A stretch of 45,911 bases of DNA from Armatimonadota bacterium. GTDB taxonomy: Bacteria > Sysuimicrobiota > Sysuimicrobiia > Sysuimicrobiales > Sysuimicrobiaceae. The stretch lies in the NCBI GenBank assembly GCA_025060455.1, contig JANXBY010000071.1, forward strand, positions 1 to 45,911, read 5' to 3'. Under the pieces are notes generated by a model. The model ran no database searches, had not been told where the DNA came from, and saw only the letters and a list, made by a program, of their open reading frames with translations. Shown here piece after piece: positions 22,504 through 31,593 of the stretch. A program made the translations under genes and the position numbers. Numbering within the stretch: position 1 is the stretch's first letter; every line of letters begins with the position of its first letter.

Positions 22504-23829
22504 TCACACGGGGGCGGCCGCCTCCCGCTGCTCGATGGGGACGTACTCCCGCACGTCCGGGCCGTCGTAGATCTGGCGCGGTCGGCTGATCTTCTGCTCG
22601 GGGTCCTGCAGCATCTCCTCCCAGTGGGCGAGCCAGCCGGACGTGCGGGGGATGGCGAACAGCACCGGGAACATCTCCACCGGGAAGCCCATGGCCTGGT
22701 AGATGAGGCCCGAGTAGAAGTCCACGTTGGGGTACAGGCGGCGGCTCACGAAGTACTCGTCTTCCAGGGCGATGCGTTCCAGCTCCAGGGCGATCTCCAG
22801 CAACGGGTTGACCCCGGTGACCTCGAACACCTCGTACGCCACCTGCTTGATGATCCGCGCTCGCGGATCGTAGTTCTTGTAGACCCGGTGCCCAAACCCC
22901 ATGAGCAACACCTCGCCGGACTTGACCCGCCGGATGTAGGCGCCGACCCGGTCCTTGCTGCCGATCTCCTGCAGCATCCGCAGGACCTGTTCGTTGGCTC
23001 CCCCGTGGAGGGGGCCGTACAGGGCCGCCGCAGCCCCCGCCACCGCGGAGTAGGGGTCTACGTGGCTGCTCCCGATGCTGCGCATGACGTTCGTGCTGCA
23101 GTTCTGCTCGTGGTCCGCATGGAGAATGAACAGAACGTCCAAAGCCCGCTCCAGCACAGGGTCCGGCCGGTACTTCAGCTCGGTGGTCTTAAACAGCATG
23201 TTCAGGAAGTTCCCCGTGTACGAGAGCTCGTTGTCCGGGTACACGTACGGCAGGCCGCGGCTGTGGCGGTATGCAAAGGCGGCAATGGTGGGCATCTTGG
23301 CGATCAGGCGGATGATCTGGCGGCGCCGCACCGCCCGGTCGTGGATGTCCTTCGCCTCCGGATAGAAGGTCGACAGCGCGCCCACGGTCCCGATGAGCAT
23401 GCCCATGGGGTGCGCGTCGTAGTGGAATCCGTCCAAAAACTTCTTGATGGACTCGTGGAGGAAGGTGTGGTGCATGATCTCGTGCGTCCAGCTGTCCAGC
23501 TGGGACCGGGTGGGCAGCTCCCCGTGCAACAGGAGGTAGGCGACTTCCACGTAGGTGGACCGTTCCGCCAGGACCTCGATGGGGTATCCCCGATATCGCA
23601 GGATGCCCTGTTCCCCGTCGATGAAGGTGATGCGGCTCCGGGTGGAGGCGGTGTTGAGGAAGGCGGGGTCGTAACTCATCAGTCCGAAGTCGTCCTCGTC
23701 CACCTTGATCTGGCGGAGGTCCATGGCGCGAATGGCTGCTCCGTACTTCGGGTAGGTGCCGTAGAAGATGGGGATCTCGTAGGTCTTCCCGGTCCGGTTG
23801 TCGATGATGGTGAGGCTGTCCTTGCCCAT
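22504..23829 (-). CDS. gltA: citrate synthase
   Basis: Citrate synthase condenses oxaloacetate and acetyl-CoA, the entry step of the TCA cycle. The 441-residue protein has the catalytic histidines in LHADHEQNCST and YGPLHGGANE, and the catalytic aspartate in YPNVDFYSGL. MGFGHRVYKNYDPRA and IPRTSGWLAHW are typical substrate and CoA motifs. The N-terminal extension IIDNRTGKTYEIPIFYGTYP matches the type II-like long citrate synthases. It is monocistronic on the minus strand, with its ATG preceded by a GAGGAGTGGGAGGA-like purine-rich site. Confidence 0.95.
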   Translation of the reverse strand: MGKDSLTIIDNRTGKTYEIPIFYGTYPKYGAAIRAMDLRQIKVDEDDFGLMSYDPAFLNTASTRSRITFIDGEQGILRYRGYPIEVLAERSTYVEVAYLLLHGELPTRSQLDSWTHEIMHHTFLHESIKKFLDGFHYDAHPMGMLIGTVGALSTFYPEAKDIHDRAVRRRQIIRLIAKMPTIAAFAYRHSRGLPYVYPDNELSYTGNFLNMLFKTTELKYRPDPVLERALDVLFILHADHEQNCSTNVMRSIGSSHVDPYSAVAGAAAALYGPLHGGANEQVLRMLQEIGSKDRVGAYIRRVKSGEVLLMGFGHRVYKNYDPRARIIKQVAYEVFEVTGVNPLLEIALELERIALEDEYFVSRRLYPNVDFYSGLIYQAMGFPVEMFPVLFAIPRTSGWLAHWEEMLQDPEQKISRPRQIYDGPDVREYVPIEQREAAAPV

Positions 23830-23953
23830 GTCCTCCCACTCCTCGCGCCCTGTGGAGTCGGCCTCGTGAGGGGGGCCGCACCTTCAGTTTACGGGGCCCG
23901 GGCCCCCCGTGCACCCGCCTGAGGTGCCTTTTTGACCGCGACGTTCGGGCCGC

Positions 23954-25021
23954 TCAGCCGACCAGCCGGTGCAGCCGCCGTAGGGCTTCCAGTCGGTCCG
24001 TCTGCCCGACGCGGGCTCTGCAGACCGCGTCCTCGAGCACCGCCACCGTGCGGTCGTAGGTGTCCCGGTCTACGGGGTACGGGTGGCCGTCCTTGCCTCC
24101 GTGGGCAAAACTAAACCGCGCGGGGTCCCGCCAGCTGGGAGGGGCGCCGGCGAGGAGCTCCGACAGAAGGGCCAGGGCCCGCAGGGTTCTTGCCCCTACC
24201 CCGCGTAAGGCCAAGAGCGCCTCGAAGTGCGCGGCCTGGGCCTCGTACGTCCGTAGGAGGATCCGCCCGACCTTCTTGGGGTTCAGGTCGGACACCAGCA
24301 GCTGGTGCCGTGAGGGCAGCCGCAGGGCCTTGTGCAGTTCGGGCACCAGGCGCTCCGGGCGCTGGCGCGACAGTTCGGTTATGGTCTTGCGGGCTGCCTC
24401 GCTCTCGCGGGCGACGAGGTTGAGGGTCGGCCCGATCCGCTCGGCGCACACCGCCGCGTGCGGCTCGCACACGAAGTCCCGAACGGCCTCCCCTAGCCAG
24501 TGGTACCGGCGGGCCGTGCGGTCCGCCTCCCGCATGCCCTGCTGGACCACGGCCCAGGCCCCTGACCGCGTCACGAAGAAGGTGTGGTGGTACAGCTGGT
24601 AGCCGTCCTGCACCGCATTGTTGTCCACCTTGGCGGTCAGGCGGCTGGCGTAGATCAGGTGGCCGGCGTCGAAGCCGAACCGGTCCCCATAGGCGCGCAG
24701 CTCGTCGGGCGTCCTCCGGGACGCCGCGCCCTTCCCACCGGCCACCGCGAGCCCCACCTCACGCTCGAGCCCCCGCAAGCCCTGCTTGAGCGCCTCGCAG
24801 ACGGTGGTGGTGAGCCCGCTGCTGTGCCAGTCGAAGCCCAGCACGCACCCGAAGGCCTGGAACCAGAAGGGGTTGCTGAGCCTGCGCAGGACCTCGTCGG
24901 GGCCACTATCCTCCACCAGCGCCAGGACCACGGCCCGCGCCAGCCGGGTCATGCGCTCGAACAGCCATCGGGGGGCCACGCCCCCGTGGAGCGGTAGGGT
25001 CGCGGTACCGGTCCGCCGCAC
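23954..25021 (-). CDS. DUF763 family protein
   Basis: The 355-residue protein has the features of the DUF763 family, found mostly in archaea and thermophilic bacteria: MRRTGTATLPLHGGVAPRWL at the N-terminus, FGCVLGFDWHSSGLTTTVCEALK, GFDAGHLIYASRLTAKVDN, LYHHTFFVT and a C-terminal LRGVGARTLRALALLSEL helix-hairpin-helix-like segment. Then comes FSFAHGGKDGHPYPVDRDTYD. The biochemical function of the family is not established. The helix-hairpin-helix-like part hints at nucleic acid binding. It starts 2 bases after the ECF transporter gene ends, so the two are co-transcribed. Confidence 0.85.
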   Translation of the reverse strand: MRRTGTATLPLHGGVAPRWLFERMTRLARAVVLALVEDSGPDEVLRRLSNPFWFQAFGCVLGFDWHSSGLTTTVCEALKQGLRGLEREVGLAVAGGKGAASRRTPDELRAYGDRFGFDAGHLIYASRLTAKVDNNAVQDGYQLYHHTFFVTRSGAWAVVQQGMREADRTARRYHWLGEAVRDFVCEPHAAVCAERIGPTLNLVARESEAARKTITELSRQRPERLVPELHKALRLPSRHQLLVSDLNPKKVGRILLRTYEAQAAHFEALLALRGVGARTLRALALLSELLAGAPPSWRDPARFSFAHGGKDGHPYPVDRDTYDRTVAVLEDAVCRARVGQTDRLEALRRLHRLVG

Positions 25022-25023
25022 CG

Positions 25024-25581
25024 CTACCGCCGGGCCGCCTCCGGGATCAACCCTGGGGCGACCTGCCGGAGGACCGGGGCCAGGACGAACAGCGCCAGCG
25101 AGGCGTTGGCCGCCGCCTTCACCGCGTTGAACGGTACAATGACGGGCAGCAGCATCCCGGCCACCCGCGCCGGGGGCATCCCGAACTGCAGGTACAGAAT
25201 GACGAAGTTGGCCGGGATCATGACCAGCACCCGCGCGGCGGTACCGACCAGCGCCGCGCGCACAAGCCGCAGCCCGAACGGCCCTCCGACCCGGTGGAAG
25301 GCCCAGGCCGTGGCCGCGGCGAAGGTGGCAGCAGCCACAAAGTCCGCGAGGGGCCCGAAGGGCCCCCTGGCGCGGAACAACAGGTACAGCAGGTCCTTGA
25401 CGAACACCACCCCCACCGCGGCGCCAGGACCGTACATCACGCCCGCCAGAAGGGCCACCGCGTCGCTCGGGTCGTACCGCAGGTAGGGGGCTTGCGGCAG
25501 GACCGGCACCTGCACCGTGGCCATCAGCACGAACGCTGCCGCCGACAGCAGCCCTAGCACCGCCAGCTTCTGGGCTCCCAC
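25024..25581 (-). CDS. ECF transporter S component (RibU-like)
   Basis: The 185-residue protein has about six hydrophobic segments and the S-component pattern LAVLGLLSAAAFVLMATVQVPV, YLRYDPSDAVALLAGVMYG and GVVFVKDLLYLLFRARGP. The YDPSD loop and overall layout are most like riboflavin-type RibU, so vitamin uptake with a shared EcfAAT module is likely. The substrate is not certain and no FMN riboswitch is visible upstream. The GTG start at 25581 follows GGGGAGGGGAGTAG. The energising ATPases and EcfT are not in this window, as expected for a group II system. Confidence 0.8.
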   Translation of the reverse strand: MGAQKLAVLGLLSAAAFVLMATVQVPVLPQAPYLRYDPSDAVALLAGVMYGPGAAVGVVFVKDLLYLLFRARGPFGPLADFVAAATFAAATAWAFHRVGGPFGLRLVRAALVGTAARVLVMIPANFVILYLQFGMPPARVAGMLLPVIVPFNAVKAAANASLALFVLAPVLRQVAPGLIPEAARR

Positions 25582-25708
25582 CTACTCCCCTCCCCTACCT
25601 CGCCACGTTGTGCTGTTCGAATGCCATCCTGAAATCCGGGGCCACCGGCAGTCTCCACAGCCCTCCCCTCGAGCCGCTGTTTGCCTAGGCCTACCGCGAT
25701 CCCACGTT
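25582..25708. other. non-coding stretch upstream of the ECF S component
   Basis: No gene, clear promoter hexamers or riboswitch are seen between the ECF S-component start and the possible small gene that follows. If that small gene is not real, the empty stretch extends to 26054 (about 470 bases). Confidence 0.4.
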
Positions 25709-26023
25709 CTATCCCGGCGCCTGACTAGGACGCCGACTCCGGGCCGCAGGAAAGGCCCAGCTTTCGCAGCACGCGTTGGGGGTCCCGCAGTGGACCGCAA
25801 ACAAGGCCCGCGCCGCGCCATGCCCGTCGGCCCGACTCAAGCCTTGGACGCCCCACCAGCTCCGGAGCGTCCACACGAGAGCCTCGATCACCTCCAGGCG
25901 TTCCCCGTGAAGCAAGAACCGCCTCGCCTTCGTCGAAAGGCACCAGAGAACGGACTTCATCTCTCCGTAGCGCGCGCCGAACAGCTTCACCAGGTCCAGG
26001 ACTTCCGACGGCGACACCTTCAC
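25709..26023 (-). CDS. possible small hypothetical protein
   Basis: A 104-residue frame starts at GTG 26023. The first 60 residues (MKVSPSEVLDLVKLFGARYG, then MKSVLWCLSTKARRFLLHGE and EVIEALVWTL) are amphipathic and use G/C-ending codons, as real genes here do. The last 40 residues look random, so a C-terminal frameshift or truncation is possible. It lies 31 bases downstream of the DUF3276 gene on the same strand. The ribosome site is weak (GGGGG 9-13 bases upstream). No family is recognised. Confidence 0.35.
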   Translation of the reverse strand: MKVSPSEVLDLVKLFGARYGEMKSVLWCLSTKARRFLLHGERLEVIEALVWTLRSWWGVQGLSRADGHGAARALFAVHCGTPNACCESWAFPAARSRRPSQAPG

Positions 26024-26054
26024 CCTAACACCCCCTGGCCGTACTGACTCCGAC

Positions 26055-26333
26055 TCAGCCCATCTTCGTTGCCCGCGAGCGCCCGTCCTCCTGCAACGCC
26101 CGGGCCGCCCTGTGCAGCGCCTCCTCGAACTCGCCCACCTGGTCTGGAAATACGACCACGCGGCTGCGCTCGTGTCCCGACTCCGTTTTCCGGGACTCGC
26201 TGATCACCAGGTACCGGCCGCCCGCCTTGGCCTCCCGCACGTCGAAGAAGTACGTGCGGCCGGCCCCCTTCACCTGGGCACTGAACAGTCCCTGCTGCCT
26301 GCCGTGGTTCGCCTGCCGTTTTACCTCGACCAT
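26055..26333 (-). CDS. DUF3276 / PUR-domain nucleic-acid-binding protein
   Basis: The 92-residue protein is a single PUR-alpha-like repeat. The strand pattern is GLFSAQVKGAGRTYFFDVRE, GGRYLVISESRKTE, then RSRVVVFPDQVGEFEEALHR and a C-terminal helix. Bacterial PUR proteins bind single-stranded DNA or RNA. The ATG at 26333 is chosen because GGAGGTGG lies 5 bases upstream. It is downstream of recA on the same strand, 300 bases away. A role with recA is not supported beyond position. Confidence 0.8.
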   Translation of the reverse strand: MVEVKRQANHGRQQGLFSAQVKGAGRTYFFDVREAKAGGRYLVISESRKTESGHERSRVVVFPDQVGEFEEALHRAARALQEDGRSRATKMG

Positions 26334-26633
26334 GACCCACCTCCTCGTTGGGATTCCAATGAGTGAACGGTCGACGGGGCGGTTTTCGACGCTCCGTTTC
26401 AGAGAGACCGGGAGGTACAGGCCAGTCCCATCAAACGACCCGAAAACTCCGGCTTCCCAGGCGGTGTCCCTGGCCCACCCCACCGTCACGTTGCTGTGGC
26501 CCCCGCACGAGCCAATTCATCAAGGCAATCCCGCCGCGTTCCGGCCACCTGAGCCCCAGACCGGTGGCCTTGGGTAGCCTGCGCCCGCGCCACGCCCGCG
26601 GCCGCGGCGATGTGGCCGTACGCCGCCGTGGCC
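26334..26633. other. intergenic region between recA and the DUF3276 gene
   Basis: No gene is supported here; the frames that cross it on both strands lack ribosome sites and recognisable motifs. A GCGGCG/CGCCGC hairpin (26604-26609 and 26621-26626) lies just after the recA stop, but it has no T-tract. The promoter of the DUF3276 gene should be in the part nearest 26334; I see no strong hexamers. Confidence 0.4.
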
Positions 26634-27704
26634 TTAGCGCCTCGCGGGAGCCTCCTTACTGTTCTTGGCCGGCGGCTCCGCCACCAGCGGGGTTTCCGGC
26701 AGGTTCGCCCGCATGCGCCCCAGGCCCAGCTTGTCCCGCAGCTTCGCCTCGATCTCCGCCGCCAGCTCGGGGTTGCTCTCCAGGAACTCCCGGGCGTTGT
26801 CCCGTCCCTGACCGATGCGCATCTCCCCGTAGCTGAACCACGTACCCACCTTCTGGATGAGCCCCGTGCTGATCCCCACGTCCAGCAGGCTGGCAGCCTT
26901 GGAAATCCCGCGCCCGTAGTAGATCTCCACCTCCGCCTCGCGGAAGGGCGGGGCCAGTTTGTTCTTGACCACCTTCACCCGCGCTCGCATTCCCTTGATC
27001 TCCTCACCGCTCTTGATGTGCTCGGTGCGGCGGATCTCCATCCGGACCGAGGCATAGAACTTCAGTGCCCGGCCACCCGTGGTGACCTCTGGGTTGCCGA
27101 ACATTACCCCGACCTTCTCGCGGATCTGGTTGATGAACACCACCACACAACGGGAGCGGTTGATGGCGCCCACCAGCTTCCGCAGCGCCTGGGACATCAG
27201 CCGAGCCTGCAGCCCTACGTGGGCGTCCCCCATGTCCCCCTCCAGCTCAGCTCGGGGGACCAGGGCTGCCACCGAGTCCACCACGATGACGTCTACAGCT
27301 CCGGAGCGGACGAGAGTCTCCGCGATCTCCAAGGCCTGTTCACCGCTGTCGGGCTGGGAGATGAGCAGCTCGTCCAGGTTTACCCCCAAGGCCCGCGCGT
27401 AGTTCGGGTCCAGGGCGTGCTCCGCGTCGATGAACGCCGCCACCCCGCCTTCCCGCTGAGCCTCTGCGATGATGTGGTAGCCCAAGGTGGTCTTGCCGGA
27501 GGACTCAGGGCCATAGATCTCCACCACCCGCCCTCTTGGGATCCCACCTACCCCAAGGGCCACGTCCAGGCTGAGGGCGCCGGTGGGGATGACGTCCACA
27601 GCCAGGCGCTGGGAGGCCTCCCCCAGCTTCATGATGGACCCCTTGCCGAACTGCCGCTCGATCTGAGCAAGGGCTAGCTCCAGGGCCTTCTGCCGCTCCG
27701 TCAT
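26634..27704 (-). CDS. recA: recombinase RecA
   Basis: RecA forms filaments on single-stranded DNA, drives strand exchange and triggers LexA self-cleavage. The 356-residue protein has Walker [10 protein letters not shown] (65-73), [40 protein letters not shown], the L1/L2 DNA-binding loops (second around [18 protein letters not shown]), and [15 protein letters not shown]. The ATG at 27704 follows GGGGGGAAC. It has its own promoter with a LexA-like box, although ThpR, CinA and RodZ lie just upstream in the same direction. Confidence 0.97.
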   Translation of the reverse strand: MTERQKALELALAQIERQFGKGSIMKLGEASQRLAVDVIPTGALSLDVALGVGGIPRGRVVEIYGPESSGKTTLGYHIIAEAQREGGVAAFIDAEHALDPNYARALGVNLDELLISQPDSGEQALEIAETLVRSGAVDVIVVDSVAALVPRAELEGDMGDAHVGLQARLMSQALRKLVGAINRSRCVVVFINQIREKVGVMFGNPEVTTGGRALKFYASVRMEIRRTEHIKSGEEIKGMRARVKVVKNKLAPPFREAEVEIYYGRGISKAASLLDVGISTGLIQKVGTWFSYGEMRIGQGRDNAREFLESNPELAAEIEAKLRDKLGLGRMRANLPETPLVAEPPAKNSKEAPARR

Positions 27705-27728
27705 GGTTCCCCCCTGTACGTTGTTGTA

Positions 27729-27757
27729 ACCATACCAAACGCACGTTTGCGTGTCAA
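27729..27757 (-). promoter_or_regulatory. recA: recA promoter with LexA-like SOS box
   Basis: On the minus strand, TTGACA (27757-27752) and TATGGT (27734-27729) are separated by exactly 17 bases, and the ATG follows 24 bases later. The spacer contains the perfect palindrome CAAACGTGCGTTTG in minus-strand orientation (27736-27749). This fits the Gram-positive LexA box pattern CGAACNNNNGTTCG with one change per half. A repressor bound here would sit between the -35 and -10. Confidence 0.85.
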
Positions 27758-27759
27758 CC

Positions 27760-28335
27760 CTACCTCTGGGCGCCCAGGCGGTACGACCGCAACACGGTGT
27801 AAACCGGGCCCTGGGGCCGTAGGGTGCTCTCCATGAGCCCCACTGAGTGAACGTGCTGGCGGCCAACTTCGACACGCGACTTGCGATCCAGCGCGACCTC
27901 CAACTCCGCGTCGTAGGCAGGGGTGCGCAGCCGGCCGATGGTCAGGTGCGGTGAGAACGGCCGGCCCTCGCCGACAAACCCCAGAGGTTCCAGGGCCTTC
28001 TCAACCACGCGCGCCAGGTCCCCAAGCTCCCGGGCTCCCTCCTCCACCCCCACCCACAGCACCCGCGCGCCGCGCGGGCGCGGAAAGGCCCCAAGCCCCA
28101 CCAGCCGAACCATGAACGGGCACAAGGCCTCCACCGCCGTTAGCGCCTCCAGGACGGCGGGGACGCGTGAAGCGTGTACCGGGCCCAGAAACTTGAGCGT
28201 GAGGTGTAGGTTGCTGGGCTCCACCCACTTGACCAGCTGCTCGGCCCGGGACCACTCCTGGAGCAGCTGACGGCGGAGGTCTTCTACAGAAGGCCGCAGC
28301 TCCGCGTCCAGGAGCACCGCCACGAACAGCCGCAC
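27760..28335 (-). CDS. thpR: RNA 2',3'-cyclic phosphodiesterase ThpR (2'-5' RNA ligase family)
   Basis: The 191-residue protein belongs to the 2H phosphoesterase family. The N-terminus [13 protein letters not shown] and the two catalytic HxTx motifs, HLTL (His44) and HLTI (in [10 protein letters not shown]), are intact. [15 protein letters not shown] is the family signature. It opens RNA 2',3'-cyclic phosphates; the physiological substrate is unclear. It lies between cinA and recA, an arrangement seen in several Gram-positive and related genomes, and its stop is 3 bases from the recA -35 element. Confidence 0.92.
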   Translation of the reverse strand: MRLFVAVLLDAELRPSVEDLRRQLLQEWSRAEQLVKWVEPSNLHLTLKFLGPVHASRVPAVLEALTAVEALCPFMVRLVGLGAFPRPRGARVLWVGVEEGARELGDLARVVEKALEPLGFVGEGRPFSPHLTIGRLRTPAYDAELEVALDRKSRVEVGRQHVHSVGLMESTLRPQGPVYTVLRSYRLGAQR

Positions 28336-28402
28336 CGACTCAGCCGCCGTCCGGTCCCCGGCCGGCGGCCCCTGGGATCCTCTGCGTTTCCCTGCCCCCG
28401 TG

Positions 28403-29671
28403 CTAGCCTCCGGACCGTCGGTCCAGCGCGTACCGACGCAGCAGGTTCAAAGCCGCCTGGCTTGCGAGCCGCCGGACTCCTTCGCGGCCTGGCTCTTCCC
28501 CGAAGTCGGACCGCACGGTACGGCAGCCCTGCTCGTCTGCCAGCGCGAGAAAGACCCTTCCGACCGGTTTTGTCCCGGTCCCCCCGCCCGGTCCCGCGAC
28601 ACCTGTCACGGCCACCCCGACGTCTGCGCCGAAGGCCTCCCGCACCCCACGGGCCATCGCCTCTGCCACCTCTGCGGACACCGCTCCGACCTGCTCCAGC
28701 AGGGACCGGGGAACTCCCAGCAGCTGCACCTTCGCTTCGTTGCTGTACGCCACCACCCCTCCCAGAAAGTAGGCGGAACTGCCCGGGACCGCGGTCAGCC
28801 GCTCGCCCACCAGTCCGCCCGTGCACGACTCCGCCACCGCCACCCGCAACCCCGCCTGCCGCAACAAGCTGCCGACCACCTCGTCCAGGGTCTGGTTGTC
28901 CACCCCGTACACCGCGTCACCCAACCGGTCGCGTAACCTACCCTCTGCCTCGTCCAGAAGGCGTGCCACGTCCTGCGGAGCCCCTCGGGCCGTGATCCTC
29001 AGGTGGACCTCGCCCACGTGAGCCAGCGGGGCCACCGTAGGGTTGGTGGTGTGGATGAGGTCGCGGATCATTTCCTCCAGCTGGCCTTCCCCGATCCCGA
29101 CGGTGCGCAACACCCGGGACCGGATGACTTCCTCGCCGACCCATCCCCGCCGTCTGAGCTCCGGGATGACGAACTCATCCACCATGCCCCGCATCTCCCG
29201 GGGAACGCCCGGCACCATGACCACCACGTGTCCGTCCACCTCCCAGAACACCCCGGGAGCGGTCCCCCACCGGTTGGGGATGGCCACCGCGCTCCTGGGA
29301 ATCAGGGCCTGGCGGCGCTGGTTGGCCGTCATGGTGCGACCGCGACGGGCGAAGAACTGCTCCAGGTGCGCCAGGGAGTCCGCGTCCTCCACCAGCTCCG
29401 CACCCAGGGCGGCGGCCACGGCTTCCTTGGTCAGGTCGTCCTCCGTCGGACCTAGACCTCCCGTGAACACTACCAGTTCCGCACGTGACCACGCCAGGCG
29501 GAAGGCCTCCTGGACGCGCTGGAAGTTGTCTCCCACCGTCTGCCGGAAGTACACGGGTAGCCCACACTCCGCCAGCCGCTGACAGATGTAGGTGGCGTTG
29601 GTGTCCGTGATCTGGCCCAGCAACAGCTCGGTCCCGACGGAGATCACCTCGGCGCGTCGCAGGTCCGTCAA
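28403..29671 (-). CDS. cinA: CinA family protein (nicotinamide-nucleotide amidase / ADP-ribose pyrophosphatase)
   Basis: The 422-residue protein has an N-terminal MoCF/COG1058 domain (AEVISVGTELLLGQITDTNA, ELVVFTGGLGPTEDDLTKEA, VPGVPREM). The C-terminal CinA/PncC domain carries VAVAESCTGGLVGERL with the catalytic serine, and AVTGVAGPGGGTGTKPVG. Such proteins recycle pyridine nucleotides by deamidating NMN. The TTG start at 29671 is chosen because GGGAGG lies 7 bases upstream and the protein length is normal; a longer in-frame extension would run into rodZ. Confidence 0.93.
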   Translation of the reverse strand: MTDLRRAEVISVGTELLLGQITDTNATYICQRLAECGLPVYFRQTVGDNFQRVQEAFRLAWSRAELVVFTGGLGPTEDDLTKEAVAAALGAELVEDADSLAHLEQFFARRGRTMTANQRRQALIPRSAVAIPNRWGTAPGVFWEVDGHVVVMVPGVPREMRGMVDEFVIPELRRRGWVGEEVIRSRVLRTVGIGEGQLEEMIRDLIHTTNPTVAPLAHVGEVHLRITARGAPQDVARLLDEAEGRLRDRLGDAVYGVDNQTLDEVVGSLLRQAGLRVAVAESCTGGLVGERLTAVPGSSAYFLGGVVAYSNEAKVQLLGVPRSLLEQVGAVSAEVAEAMARGVREAFGADVGVAVTGVAGPGGGTGTKPVGRVFLALADEQGCRTVRSDFGEEPGREGVRRLASQAALNLLRRYALDRRSGG

Positions 29672-29702
29672 CTCCAAACCTCCCAGGGTTGTGTGGTTCC
29701 CG

Positions 29703-30497
29703 CTACCGTGGTGGCGGGGTGAAGGTGCGGCGCACCACCTCACCCGGCGCGCCCAAAAGCCCCAGGTCCCGGCCGTTCACATGAACGCGCACTCCTCCGG
29801 CGTTCCCGATCACCACCTGCAGGCTGGCGGTGGCTTCCCACTCCCTCCGCTCACCCGCGCGGATGAAGCCTTCGAACACCCGGCGCCCGTCCGCCACCAC
29901 GCGCAGCCACGATACGTCCTCTGCGGTAAGGACGACCCGCACCACCGGCTCCCCTGCCATGGCTGCAGGCGGCAGCTGGGCAGTCGGCGCGGCTTCAGGC
30001 CGGTCCACCGGAGGCGCGGGAGACATCGCGGGAGCCGGGACCGGCTCCGCGGCGTAGAACGCCCGCAGCTGGCGGTAGCCCACGTATCCCAGCCACAACA
30101 GGCCCACCACGGCTGCCACCGCTGACCAGGCCACCAGCCGGCGCAACCGTGAGGGTGGCGCTACGGGCCGGATGGGAACCTCCCCGCCGGGCGCCACCAG
30201 GTGAGGCTTGCTGCCCGGCCCCACCCGGGCGGCCACCGCCTGGACCAGCGGCTCCGCTTCGAGACCCAGGAACTGCGCGTACGACCGCACGAATCCTTTC
30301 GCGTACTGCGCGGCTTCGAAGGCGTCAAACCGGTCTTCCTCGATGGCCCGTAGCCAGCGGATGGGGATACGCAGTTGCGCGTGCACCTGTTCGGGCGTCA
30401 GGCCCAGCTGTTCCCGTCGGGCGCGCAACACCTCTCCGACGCGCAGCCCCGGACCACCCCCGGTCCCCGGCTCCTGGACGGTTCGCCTGGAAGCCAT
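29703..30497 (-). CDS. rodZ: RodZ-like cytoskeletal/cell-shape protein
   Basis: The 264-residue protein has an N-terminal Xre-like helix-turn-helix (about 18-85: LRVGEVLRARREQLGLTPEQ, RWLRAIEEDRFDAFEAAQYA, KGFVRSYAQFLGLE). One transmembrane segment (about 130-150, LVAWSAVAAVVGLLWLGYVG) and a proline-rich linker follow. The C-terminal DUF4115 domain contains VSWLRVVADGRRVFEGFIRAG and VRVHVNGRDLG. RodZ links MreB filaments to the membrane in rod-shaped cells. The position directly upstream of cinA matches ymfM-cinA-recA in Bacillota. The ATG at 30497 is preceded by GGCGGTGG. Confidence 0.9.
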   Translation of the reverse strand: MASRRTVQEPGTGGGPGLRVGEVLRARREQLGLTPEQVHAQLRIPIRWLRAIEEDRFDAFEAAQYAKGFVRSYAQFLGLEAEPLVQAVAARVGPGSKPHLVAPGGEVPIRPVAPPSRLRRLVAWSAVAAVVGLLWLGYVGYRQLRAFYAAEPVPAPAMSPAPPVDRPEAAPTAQLPPAAMAGEPVVRVVLTAEDVSWLRVVADGRRVFEGFIRAGERREWEATASLQVVIGNAGGVRVHVNGRDLGLLGAPGEVVRRTFTPPPR

Positions 30498-30546
30498 CCA
30501 CCGCCTATCGTATCGGGCAGGCCCCGGGCCGAAAAGCGCGAGAGGA

Positions 30547-31446
30547 TCACCCCGGTTGTTTTCCGGCAACGCTCCCGGGCCGCGCGCGCGCCCGATACTC
30601 TGCAGGCGTACATCCGAACCTGTGTTTGAAGTTTCTGTGGAAATGGGACAGCCCCTCGTAGCCGACCTTACGGGCCACGCTTTCAACCGGCTCCTCGGTC
30701 TCAACGAGGAGTTCGGCAGCCACCGTGAGCCTGCGGTCCAACAGCCACTGGTGGGGACTGACCCCCAGGCAGGCACGGAAGACCCGCCGCAGGTGCGAGG
30801 CGGAGCAGGCCATCGCCCGGGCCAAGTCGTTCACCCCGACCCGCGGGCCCGACTGCTCCGCCAAACGCAACGCCGAGCACACCCAGCGGAGGGCACGGGC
30901 GTCCCGCACGGTGGGCGTCGGTGCGAGGGCGTCCGGCCGTTCGTGGACCACCCGCAGGACCAGCGACGCGATCAGGGCGGTGGCTCGCTGCCGCCAGCCC
31001 CCCGGGGCGTGGTGCTGAAGCCGGACCAGCTCCCGGAACTCGTCCCTCGCCCCGAGGTCTCGGAGGGCAGGCGGGAAGCCCAACAGCGCCAGCAGGCACC
31101 GCGCGCCCGCCACGCGGGCGGTGAAGTGGACCCTCACGGCCTCAAACTCGGGGCTGCGGACCCGGAGCGTGTAGGGGGTGTTCTCCGAAGACCACACCAC
31201 GTCCCCCGGGCGGGCAGACACCGTCCGGTCTCCCACCTGACAGACGGCACCACCTCCGGTGATGAGAATCGCCGTGGAGTGTCCCGCTCCGGGCGCGGTG
31301 TGCGTCCAGCCGGCTGGCCAGGTGTCCCGGTGGGCGGACAGGAAGCGGAAGTCCGCGTAATCCCACACCCACGCCCACGCCTCCACCGCGTCACACCGAG
31401 GGTAGGGATCCAGGTGGACTTCCGAAAACCGCGAGTCGGGCCGCAC
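30547..31446 (-). CDS. AraC-family transcriptional regulator
   Basis: The 299-residue protein has an N-terminal cupin-like effector domain (about 20-130, including GHSTAILITGGGAVCQVGDRT and ARPGDVVWS). Two C-terminal helix-turn-helix units follow (GVNDLARAMACSASHLRRVF, then VESVARKVGYEGLSHFHRNF with the signature FKHRFGCTPAEYRAR). It is divergent from the manganese catalase gene, so control of catalase is the simplest guess. The ligand is unknown. The GTG start at 31446 is the first in frame. Confidence 0.9.
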   Translation of the reverse strand: MRPDSRFSEVHLDPYPRCDAVEAWAWVWDYADFRFLSAHRDTWPAGWTHTAPGAGHSTAILITGGGAVCQVGDRTVSARPGDVVWSSENTPYTLRVRSPEFEAVRVHFTARVAGARCLLALLGFPPALRDLGARDEFRELVRLQHHAPGGWRQRATALIASLVLRVVHERPDALAPTPTVRDARALRWVCSALRLAEQSGPRVGVNDLARAMACSASHLRRVFRACLGVSPHQWLLDRRLTVAAELLVETEEPVESVARKVGYEGLSHFHRNFKHRFGCTPAEYRARARPGSVAGKQPG

Positions 31447-31593
31447 GTCCGTACCTACGTAGATACCAGAAGGCGCTTCGAGGAGGAACGCGCTGGCTCG
31501 CGGAGGGCACGGTTTGGGTCGCTTTCGGCGTAGCCCTCGCGGAAACGTTCGACCACACTAGATTCCAGCCCGAAGGACGAGGAGGTGTGGAGC

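Noticed and set aside
22112-22507. A 131-codon minus-strand gene after citrate synthase
   Set aside because: Its end reads through the tRNA-like sequence, it has no family, and the protein-like parts are split between two frames.
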